Shown one piece after another: positions 41,807-48,366 of a stretch of 64,000 nt of DNA. The stretch's first letter is position 1; every line of letters starts with the position of its first letter. The stretch spans positions 744,001-808,000 of the forward strand of contig JACRHT010000017.1 of assembly GCA_016217545.1 (NCBI GenBank). Reading direction: 5' to 3'. Under the pieces are notes generated by a model that saw only the letters and a program-made list of their open reading frames with translations, was not told the DNA's origin and ran no database searches. The position numbers were made by a program, and so were the translations under genes. This DNA comes from Opitutia bacterium (GTDB lineage Bacteria > Verrucomicrobiota > Verrucomicrobiia > Opitutales > Opitutaceae).

Positions 41807-43570
41807 TTACTCCGTGCCGACGTGCTTTTCGTAGAACGCGTCGACGATCGCAGCGGTCTTCTTCGAATCGGTCTGCGCCAGGCAATCCGCGGCGAGCTTC
41901 TGCGCTTCGCTGAACTTCATCGCGCGCACCAGATACTTCACCGCCGGCAGGAGCGGGGGCGTCATGCTCAGTTCATCCACGCCCAGCCCGACGAGCAACG
42001 GCGCGTAGATCGGGTCGCCGGCCATCTCGCCGCACACGCTCACCTTGAGGTGATACTGGTGCGCGGCGTCGATCACCTGCTTCAAGACGCGCAGCACCGC
42101 GGGGTGCGTCGGGTCGTAGAGGTGCGCGATGCGGTTGTTGCCGCGATCGATCGCGAGCAGGTATTGGATCAGGTCGTTCGTGCCGATGCTGAAGAACTGG
42201 CAGTGCGGCGCGAGCGTGTCGGCCGCGAGCGCCGCGCTGGGAATCTCGATCATCGTGCCGACGCGCACCTTCTCGTCGAACGCCTGGCCGCGCTCCTTCA
42301 GCTCGGCCTTGGCCTCCGCGAGCAGCGCGTTGGCTTTCTCAAGCTCCTCGGCGCAGCCGATCATCGGATACATGATCTCGACCTTGCCGTGCGCGCTGGC
42401 CCGGAGGATGGCGCGGAGCTGCTCCTTGAATAGCTCCGGATTCTCGAGGCACATGCGGATCGCGCGGAAGCCGAGGAACGGATTCGCCTCGGGGCCGATC
42501 AGCTCCGGGTTGCCGGGCAATGGCTTGTCGCCGCCGATATCGAGCGTGCGGATCGTCACCGGCGCGGGCGCGAGGCCTTCGACGATGGCGCGGTAGTTCG
42601 CGTATTGGTGCTCCTCGTTCGGCAGGTGGTGCGAACTGAGGTAAAGATACTCGGTGCGGTAAAGGCCCACGCCCTCGCCTCGATACTGGCGCACGAGCGC
42701 GACTTCGTCGGCCTTCTCGATGTTGGCGCGGAGCGTCACGCGCACGCCGTCGAGCGTCTCGGCCGGCAATTCGTTCGCCGCGAGCAGGCGCGTTTCGAAC
42801 GAACTCTTCTCCTTCTGAATCTTGCCGTAGCGGAACAGCGTCGCCTGCGTCGGGTGCAGGATCGCGACGCCATCGTAGCCGTCGATGATGATCCAGTCGC
42901 CGTCCTTCGCGCTCTTCGTCAGATCGCGCACGGCGACGACCGCCGGGATCTTCATCGAACGCGCCACGATCACCGCGTGACTCGTGCGGCTGCCGCTGTC
43001 GGTCACGATGCCCAGCGCGGCGCTCCGATCGATGCCGGCAGCCTCCGAGGGCGAGATGTCGTGCGCGACGATGATGCGTTTCTCGACCAGCTCGGAGAGA
43101 TTCATCGCCGACTGGCCGAGCAGCACGTGCAGCACGCGCCGGGCAACGTCCTTGATGTCGGCCGCGCGCTCGCGGAGGTATTCGTCGTCGATCTCCGCGA
43201 ATGCCTGGATGTAGCGCTGCGCAACGGCGTTGAAGCAGGTCTCGATGTTCAGCCCCGTCGTCTCGAAATCCCGGATCGTCTCGCCGATGAGCGCCTGATC
43301 CTCGAGCACCATCTGGTGCGCGTCGAAGATGAGCGCCTCCTCCTCGCTGAGATTTTTCCGCACCTGCTGCTGGATCGCGGCGATTTGCTGGCGCGTGGTC
43401 ACCAGCGCCTGCTCGAAGCGCGCGATTTCCTGCACGCGCTTGGCCGGCTCCACCTGATAGCGCGGCACCTCGAGCTCGCTCTGCAGGTATAGAAACACCT
43501 GTCCGTAGGCGATGCCGCGCGATGCGGCGATGCCCCGGATCACTGTCTCGGTTTTGCCGCGGGCGTCCAT
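41807..43570 (-). CDS. ptsI: Phosphoenolpyruvate-protein phosphotransferase (PTS enzyme I)
   Basis: A 587-residue enzyme I of normal length. Order: N-terminal HPr-binding helical domain, phospho-His domain with H198 in SGSRTSHAVIVARSMKIPAVV, linker, and the PEP-binding barrel with GVGLYRTEYLYLS, DIGGDKPLPG, FLGFRAIRMCLENPELFKEQ, FSIGTNDLIQYLLAIDRGN and the catalytic Cys in LKVSVCGEMAGDP. It takes phosphate from PEP to HPr. It lies 48 bp downstream of ispE on the same strand. No ptsH, EIIA or sugar permease is in the window, so it may serve a regulatory PTS as in many bacteria with few sugar transporters. Confidence 0.95.
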   Translation of the reverse strand: MDARGKTETVIRGIAASRGIAYGQVFLYLQSELEVPRYQVEPAKRVQEIARFEQALVTTRQQIAAIQQQVRKNLSEEEALIFDAHQMVLEDQALIGETIRDFETTGLNIETCFNAVAQRYIQAFAEIDDEYLRERAADIKDVARRVLHVLLGQSAMNLSELVEKRIIVAHDISPSEAAGIDRSAALGIVTDSGSRTSHAVIVARSMKIPAVVAVRDLTKSAKDGDWIIIDGYDGVAILHPTQATLFRYGKIQKEKSSFETRLLAANELPAETLDGVRVTLRANIEKADEVALVRQYRGEGVGLYRTEYLYLSSHHLPNEEHQYANYRAIVEGLAPAPVTIRTLDIGGDKPLPGNPELIGPEANPFLGFRAIRMCLENPELFKEQLRAILRASAHGKVEIMYPMIGCAEELEKANALLAEAKAELKERGQAFDEKVRVGTMIEIPSAALAADTLAPHCQFFSIGTNDLIQYLLAIDRGNNRIAHLYDPTHPAVLRVLKQVIDAAHQYHLKVSVCGEMAGDPIYAPLLVGLGVDELSMTPPLLPAVKYLVRAMKFSEAQKLAADCLAQTDSKKTAAIVDAFYEKHVGTE

Positions 43571-43618
43571 GTGCGTCCGATGATTAACGAAGCGTCGCCA
43601 AACCCGGTCAATGCGTAA

Positions 43619-44536
43619 CTAGGCGATTCGCGTCTCCACGACCGTGGCCGTCTCGCCCCACGCTTCGCGAATTCGGGCCACGATTGGGGTCGTTGCCTGA
43701 TTGTCACCGAGCAGGGCGAAGCACGCGCTGCCGCTGCCGCTCATGCGCGGCGCGAGCCCAAACTCCTCCCGCAACCGCGCCAGCAGCACGGGCAGCGCGA
43801 CGAATTTCCCGAATGCCGCCGGCTCCATGTTGTTGAAAAGGAGTTCCTCCGCCGGCGCGCCACTCGCGAGCCACGCCGCCAATTTCTCCTCGGCGCGCGC
43901 CGCATCGAGATAGTCGCTCCCGCGCGCCACCATGCGCCCGTAGGCCCACGGCGTCGCGATGCCGAAACTCGGCTTGAACACCAGCACGCGCCGCCCGCGC
44001 AGGCGTGCCGCCGCCGAGGCCGGAAGCGATTCCACGCGCTCGCCGCGACCGCGCATCACCACCGGCGCGCTCCGCAGGAACAGCACGCAATCCGACCCCA
44101 GCCGCGCCGCCATCGCCTCGAGTTCGGCCTCGTTCGCGCGCCCGCCCGCGAGCTGATTGAGCGCGCGCAGCGCCGCGACCGCATTGCTGCTGCCGCCGCC
44201 GAGCCCCGCGCCCATCGGGATCCGCTTCACCAACTGAAAGTGCGCCGCGCCATCCCAGCCGGTCGTCGCCGCGAACAATTCCGCGGCCTTCAAAATCAAA
44301 TTCGTCCCATCGACCGGCACGTCGGCTGCATCGCACGCCATCGTGAACCGCGCCGCTTGGCCCTCCGTCCCCCGACCTCCGTCTTCCGTCTGCCGCGTCA
44401 CCTCCTCTGCGCCGAGCTCATCCCCGAACTCCAGCGGCGCCGCCACCGAGACGAGATCATGAAAACCGTCCGCCCGCCGGCCCGTGATGGCCAGGAACAG
44501 GTTGATCTTCGCCGGACTGGAAACGGTCACGTTCAT
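43619..44536 (-). CDS. ispE: 4-diphosphocytidyl-2-C-methyl-D-erythritol kinase
   Basis: A 305-residue GHMP kinase of the MEP pathway. SPAKINLFLAITGRRADGFHDL contains the catalytic Lys, IPMGAGLGGGSSNAVAALRAL is the ATP loop, RLGSDCVLFL carries the catalytic Asp, and MSGSGSACFALLG is the C-terminal glycine motif. Between the first strand pair and the KAAELF helix there is an extra polar segment (TRQTEDGGRGTEGQAA) encoded by an in-phase heptanucleotide repeat at 44361-44395, an insertion absent from typical IspE. The gene is divergent from pyrF and leads a short operon with ptsI. ispD and ispF lie just downstream of pyrF, so three MEP-pathway genes are clustered. Confidence 0.93.
   Translation of the reverse strand: MNVTVSSPAKINLFLAITGRRADGFHDLVSVAAPLEFGDELGAEEVTRQTEDGGRGTEGQAARFTMACDAADVPVDGTNLILKAAELFAATTGWDGAAHFQLVKRIPMGAGLGGGSSNAVAALRALNQLAGGRANEAELEAMAARLGSDCVLFLRSAPVVMRGRGERVESLPASAAARLRGRRVLVFKPSFGIATPWAYGRMVARGSDYLDAARAEEKLAAWLASGAPAEELLFNNMEPAAFGKFVALPVLLARLREEFGLAPRMSGSGSACFALLGDNQATTPIVARIREAWGETATVVETRIA
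44361..44395 (+). repeat. Heptanucleotide repeat (CCTCCG type) inside ispE
   Basis: Five in-phase units CCCTCCG, TCCCCCG, ACCTCCG, TCTTCCG and TCTGCCG, written on the plus strand. On the ispE strand they encode the Gln-Thr-Glu-Asp-Gly-Gly-rich segment. The units resemble the heptads at 46766, 48422 and 55815. Confidence 0.7.
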
Positions 44537-44679
44537 CGCACGCCTTTTCAGTTAGGCACAGTGCCGCGCGGTCTCCTAGCCGAAACTGGCCGGGCATTTG
44601 CCGCCCCCTCCTTCCGGCCCGTCCCCGCGAATTCTCTCTTTGATTCAGCCGGGTTCCTCTCCATTAGTGGTCTCCCCGC

Positions 44680-45378
44680 ATGCCCTGCGACCTGATCCTT
44701 GCCTTAGACGTTCCCACGCGCGAAGAAGCCGCCCCGATCCTCCGCCAATTGCGCGGCCAGCTCCGCTGGGTGAAGATCGGCCTCCAGATGTTCACCGCCT
44801 ACGGGCCGAACTACGTGCGCGAAGTCGCCGGGATGGGCTTCGACATCTTCCTCGATCTCAAGCTGCACGACATCCCCAACACCGTCGCCAAAGCCGTCGA
44901 GTCGCTCGGCCCGCTGCCGATCAAGATGCTCACGCTCCACACCGCCGGCGGCAGCGAGATGATGCGCGCCGCCGTCGCCGCCCAGCAAAAATCGAATCCC
45001 AACCTCCTCCTTCTCGGCGTCACCGTGCTCACCTCCATGGACGCCACCGGCCTCGCCGAGATCGGCGTCAGCGTCGCCCCCGAGCAACAAGTCGCCCGCC
45101 TCGGCCGCCTCGCCGCCGACAGCGGCATGCGCGGCCTCGTCTGCTCGCCGCTCGAAGTCTCTTTGCTCCGCTCCTCGCTCCCGGCCCACATGCAACTCGT
45201 CACGCCCGGCATCCGCCCCGCGAGCGAGCAAGGGGGCGACGACCAGAAGCGCGTCATGACTCCCGCCGCCGCCGCCCGCGCCGGTTCGAGCTACATCGTC
45301 GTCGGCCGCCCGATTCTCAAGGCCGCCGATCCCGCCGCCGCCGCCCGCGGCATCCTCGCCGAACTCAACGGCGCCTAA
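44680..45378 (+). CDS. pyrF: Orotidine 5'-phosphate decarboxylase
   Basis: A 232-residue TIM-barrel decarboxylase making UMP. LILALDVPTREEA has D10, WVKIGLQMF K32, FLDLKLHDIPNTV the catalytic tetrad residues D59, K61 and D64, TLHTAGG the next strand, LVTPGIRP the phosphate loop, and AGSSYIVVGRPI the last phosphate-binding strand with Arg. Length and motifs are those of the PyrF type I family. It starts 143 bp from the divergent ispE and is followed by ispD after a repeat-bearing 64-bp gap. All catalytic residues are present. Confidence 0.95.
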   Translation: MPCDLILALDVPTREEAAPILRQLRGQLRWVKIGLQMFTAYGPNYVREVAGMGFDIFLDLKLHDIPNTVAKAVESLGPLPIKMLTLHTAGGSEMMRAAVAAQQKSNPNLLLLGVTVLTSMDATGLAEIGVSVAPEQQVARLGRLAADSGMRGLVCSPLEVSLLRSSLPAHMQLVTPGIRPASEQGGDDQKRVMTPAAAARAGSSYIVVGRPILKAADPAAAARGILAELNGA

Positions 45379-45402
45379 CCGGTCTCACCGCTCAGATGAA
45401 TC

Positions 45403-45430
45403 TCTCAGCTCTAGACTCTCAGCTCTCAGC
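45403..45430 (+). repeat. Heptanucleotide repeat TCTCAGC, upstream of ispD
   Basis: In-phase units TCTCAGC, TCTAGAC, TCTCAGC, TCTCAGC, then a T7 run, within the pyrF-ispD gap. They belong to the NNTCAGC family seen at 24975. The reverse-complement form lies at the 3' end of ispD (46111-46138), so ispD is bracketed by facing arrays. Confidence 0.75.
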
Positions 45431-45442
45431 TTTTTTTACCCC

Positions 45443-46129
45443 ATGAGCCGCACCGCCGCCATCCTTCTCGCCGCCGGCAGCAGCCGCCGCATGGCCGGCG
45501 CCGTCCCCGACAAGATCCTCGCCCCGCTCGCCGGCAAACCGGTCTTCGCGCACTCCGCCGCCACGTTCTACCGCAGCGGCGTCATCGACTTCTTCGTCGT
45601 CACCTACCGCGACCAACGCCAGATGGTCGAACTCTCCGCCTACGCGCCCACGCCCACGCTCTTCGTCCCCGGCGGCGACGAACGCCAGGACTCCGTCGCC
45701 GCCGCCCTCGCCGAACTCCCCGAGGACGTGAAATACGTCTTCATCCACGACTGCGCCCGCCCGCTCGTCCGCCCGGAGCAACTGCACGCGCTCCACAAGA
45801 TCGTCCGCCGCGAGGACGCCGTCGTCCTCGCCCACCGCGTCACCGACACGATCAAGGAACACTCCGGCGAAGGCATGCTCCGCAACCTCAACCGCGACCA
45901 GCTCTGGGCCATGGAGACCCCGCAAGTCTTCTCCCGCGACCTCATCTGCCGCGCCTACGCCAAAGCCGCCGCGCAGAAGAAACGCCTCACCGACGACGCC
46001 TCCGCCGTCGAGCTGCTGAAACACCCCGTCGCCCTCCTCGAGAACCCGCACCCGAACCCGAAGCTCACCACTCCGCAAGACCTCGCCTACGCCGAGTTCC
46101 TGTTCCGGGAGCTGAGCGCTGAGAGCTGA
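45443..46129 (+). CDS. ispD: 2-C-methyl-D-erythritol 4-phosphate cytidylyltransferase
   Basis: A 228-residue nucleotidyltransferase of the MEP isoprenoid pathway. AAILLAAGSSRRMAG and PDKILAPLAGKPV form the CTP-binding loop with the catalytic Arg/Lys. FVPGGDERQDSVAAAL, VFIHDCARPLV and LWAMETPQVFSRDLI are the expected later motifs, and TDDASAVE is the C-terminal signature. It is followed by ispF after 15 bp. Its final codons (Arg-Glu-Leu-Ser-Ala-Glu-Ser) are supplied by a GCTGANN heptad array, so a repeat has replaced or extended the natural 3' end. Length is normal. Confidence 0.95.
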   Translation: MSRTAAILLAAGSSRRMAGAVPDKILAPLAGKPVFAHSAATFYRSGVIDFFVVTYRDQRQMVELSAYAPTPTLFVPGGDERQDSVAAALAELPEDVKYVFIHDCARPLVRPEQLHALHKIVRREDAVVLAHRVTDTIKEHSGEGMLRNLNRDQLWAMETPQVFSRDLICRAYAKAAAQKKRLTDDASAVELLKHPVALLENPHPNPKLTTPQDLAYAEFLFRELSAES

Positions 46130-46138
46130 TCGCTGACC
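46111..46138 (-). repeat. Heptanucleotide repeat GCTGANN over the ispD 3' end
   Basis: Four in-phase units: GCTGAGC, GCTGAGA, GCTGATC, GCTGACC. The first two encode the last ispD residues and the third contains its TGA stop. It is the inverted counterpart of the array at 45403-45430. Confidence 0.8.
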
Positions 46139-46144
46139 GCTCTC

Positions 46145-46627
46145 ATGTCCTCCTTCCGCATCGGTCACGGCTACGACATCCACCGCACGGTGCCGGGACG
46201 CGCACTCGTCCTCGGCGGCGTGAAATTCGATTGCGACTTCGGCCTCGACGGCCACTCCGACGCCGATGCGCTCACCCACGCCATCTGCGACGCCCTGCTC
46301 GGCGCCGCCGCGCTGCCCGACATCGGCCACTTTTTCCCCAACACCGACCCGCGCTGGAAAGGCGCCGACTCGCAAGTCCTCCTCCAACACGTCGTCGCCG
46401 CGCTCCGCGAACGCGGCTGGCGCCCCGCCAACATCGACGCCTCGCTCATCGCCGAGCGACCGAAGATCGCCCCGCACCTCGCCGAGATGAAAGCCGCCCT
46501 CGCCCGCTCCACCGGCCTGCCGGTCGATTGCGTCGGGTTGAAGGCAACGACCAACGAGGGCGGCGACGACATCGGCCGCGGCCTCGCCATCGCCGCGCAC
46601 GCGGTCGCGCTCATCGAGCGCGTCTGA
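46145..46627 (+). CDS. ispF: 2-C-methyl-D-erythritol 2,4-cyclodiphosphate synthase
   Basis: A 160-residue enzyme of the MEP pathway. The zinc site is visible in GHGYDIHR (D11 and H13), with the third ligand His in DGHSDADALTHAI. GAAALPDIGHFFPNTDPRWKG and the C-terminal KATTNEGGDDIGRG loop complete the signature. It forms trimers that cyclise CDP-ME 2-phosphate. It follows ispD after 15 bp in one transcript; the next gene, an oligopeptide-binding lipoprotein, begins after a repeat-rich gap and is functionally unrelated. Confidence 0.95.
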   Translation: MSSFRIGHGYDIHRTVPGRALVLGGVKFDCDFGLDGHSDADALTHAICDALLGAAALPDIGHFFPNTDPRWKGADSQVLLQHVVAALRERGWRPANIDASLIAERPKIAPHLAEMKAALARSTGLPVDCVGLKATTNEGGDDIGRGLAIAAHAVALIERV

Positions 46628-46654
46628 GTTTCTCATGTCCACGCAGCTTCCCCC

Positions 46655-46754
46655 TGTAGCGGCGGTCTGTGACCGCCGACTCGTGTGGTGGAGCGCATTG
46701 ACCCCAATGCGCTCTCGCACGACCAACAAGCGCGTTGAGGTCAACGCGCTCCAC
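46655..46754. repeat. Composite REP cluster in the leader of the first oligopeptide-binding gene
   Basis: Three hairpins in a row: TGTAGC-CGGCGGTC-TGT-GACCGCCG style element at 46655-46678; GAGCGCATT-GACCCC-AATGCGCTC at 46691-46714; AGCGCGTTGA-GG-TCAACGCGCT at 46729-46750 (perfect 10-bp stem). An outer pair GTGGAGCGC (46688-46696) and GCGCTCCAC (46746-46754) encloses the last two. The TGTAGC head and GGTC..GACC core match the unit at 7136. The proposed start codon (46707) lies inside the second hairpin. Confidence 0.75.
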
Positions 46755-48365
46755 CTCACGCGCCTTTCAGTCCTCTGTCTTCTGTCCTCCGTCCTCTGTT
46801 TCGGCACCGCCTGCTCAAAGCGCGAGACGCCCGTCCAAATCGGCAACCGCACCGGCACGCTGCACATGAGCATCGGCGCCGAGCCGAGCGACCTCGATCC
46901 GCACGTCGTTACCGGCATCGGCGAAGCCAAGGTCCTCCATTCGCTGTTCGAGCCGCTCGTCAGCTTCGACCCGAAGACCCTCAAGCCCGTCCCCGCCCTC
47001 GCCGAGCGGTGGGACATTTCCACCGACGGCCTCACCTACACGTTTCACCTGCGCGCCAACGCCAAGTGGTCCAACGGCGAACCCCTCACCGCGCAGGACT
47101 GCGTCGAATCCTGGAAACGCATCCTCACGCCGACGCTCGCCGCCGACTACGCCTACATGCTCTACATGGTCCGCGGCGCCGAGGAGTTCAACAAAGGCAA
47201 AGCCGACTTCTCCGCCGTCGGTCTCGCTGCACCCGACGCCCGCACGCTCGTCGTCCATCTCACTGCGCCCGCACCGTATTTTCTCCAAGTCCTCCTCAAC
47301 TCCCCGTGGCGCCCCGTCAACGTCCGCGCCATCGCCGCCGCCGGCAACGCCTACCAGCGCGGCACCGCGTGGACCACGCCGCAACGCATCGTCACCAGCG
47401 GCCCGTTCCATCTCAAGGAGTGGACGTCGCACCAGCGCCTCGTCGTCGAGAAATCCGCGACCTACTGGGACCGCGAGCACGTGAAGCTCAACTCCATCGT
47501 CTTCTACCCGATCGACAGCGTCGACGCCGAGGAGCGCGCCTTCCGCGCCGGCCAGCTCCACCTCACCTACAATCTCTCGCTCTCGAAACTCGCCAGCTAC
47601 CGCCAGTCGATGCCCGAGTCGCTGCGCATCGACCCGTATCTCAGCACGTATTTCTTCCGCGCCAACACCCGCAAGCCCCCGCTCGACAACGCGCTCGTCC
47701 GCCGCGCGCTCTCGCTCGCCATCGACCGCGCGCTCATCGTCGAAAAAGTCCTCCGCGGCGGCCAGCGCCCCGCTCCCTCGCTCGTGCCGCGCGAGATGCC
47801 CGACTACCCCGTGCCCGCGCTGCCACCCCGCGACCTCGACACCGCGAAAAAACTCCTCGCCGAGGCCGGCTATCCCGGCGGCCAGGGCTTCCCGCCGCTC
47901 GAGATCACCTACAACAATTCCGAAGTGCTCCGCCTCGTCGTCGAAGCCATCCAGGAAATGTGGCGCCGCGATCTCGGCATCGAGGTCCAGCTCGTGAACC
48001 AGGAATACAAGGTCGCCTTCGCCAACCGGCGCACCGGCAACTACCAGCTGCTCTTCGGCGATTGGGTTGGCGACTACCTCGACGCCACCACCTTCCTCGA
48101 CCTCTGGCGCAGTGACGCCGGCAACAACCACACCGGCTGGGCCAGCCCCGACTACGACGCCCTGATGAACCGCGCGATGACCGAGAAGGACGCCACCGCT
48201 CGCGGCCAGCTCCTCCAACAAGCCGAACTCGTCATGCTCGAAGGCTCGCCCTGCATCCCGGTCTACTTCAACACGCACGTCTATCTCTGTTCCCCGTCCG
48301 TGAAGGACTGGTTGCCAAATCCGATGGATCACATGGATTACCGGCATGTGTCGCTCGCGCCGTGA
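46707..48365 (+). CDS. Oligopeptide ABC transporter substrate-binding lipoprotein (OppA-like, SBP_bac_5)
   Basis: About 552 residues. Signal peptide from the ATG at 46707: basic MRSRTTNKR, hydrophobic core, lipobox FGTAC with Cys36. An alternative ATG at 46635 would add 24 residues encoded by a REP element. The mature part is a family 5 binding protein: GAEPSDLDPHVVTGIGEAKV, ALAERWDISTDGLTYTFHLR (the family signature), FRANTRKPPLDNALVRRALS, and PCIPVYFNTHVYL near the end. It should capture short peptides for the OppB/OppC permeases at 55863-57803. The whole leader is made of repeat DNA: a REP cluster, then five heptads (46766-46800) that encode residues 20-32, the hydrophobic core. It starts 79 bp after ispF. 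Confidence 0.85.
   Translation: MRSRTTNKRVEVNALHLTRLSVLCLLSSVLCFGTACSKRETPVQIGNRTGTLHMSIGAEPSDLDPHVVTGIGEAKVLHSLFEPLVSFDPKTLKPVPALAERWDISTDGLTYTFHLRANAKWSNGEPLTAQDCVESWKRILTPTLAADYAYMLYMVRGAEEFNKGKADFSAVGLAAPDARTLVVHLTAPAPYFLQVLLNSPWRPVNVRAIAAAGNAYQRGTAWTTPQRIVTSGPFHLKEWTSHQRLVVEKSATYWDREHVKLNSIVFYPIDSVDAEERAFRAGQLHLTYNLSLSKLASYRQSMPESLRIDPYLSTYFFRANTRKPPLDNALVRRALSLAIDRALIVEKVLRGGQRPAPSLVPREMPDYPVPALPPRDLDTAKKLLAEAGYPGGQGFPPLEITYNNSEVLRLVVEAIQEMWRRDLGIEVQLVNQEYKVAFANRRTGNYQLLFGDWVGDYLDATTFLDLWRSDAGNNHTGWASPDYDALMNRAMTEKDATARGQLLQQAELVMLEGSPCIPVYFNTHVYLCSPSVKDWLPNPMDHMDYRHVSLAP
46766..46800 (+). repeat. Heptanucleotide repeat (CTCTGTC type) encoding a signal-peptide core
   Basis: Five in-phase 7-base units: TTCAGTC, CTCTGTC, TTCTGTC, CTCCGTC, CTCTGTT. 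Read in the gene's frame they give LSVLCLLSSVLCF, the hydrophobic core before the lipobox. Confidence 0.8.
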
Positions 48366-48366
48366 G

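Noticed and set aside
46635-46706. An upstream ATG extending the first oligopeptide-binding protein by 24 residues
   Set aside because: The extra residues are encoded by a REP element and spoil the signal peptide. Kept as an alternative start only.
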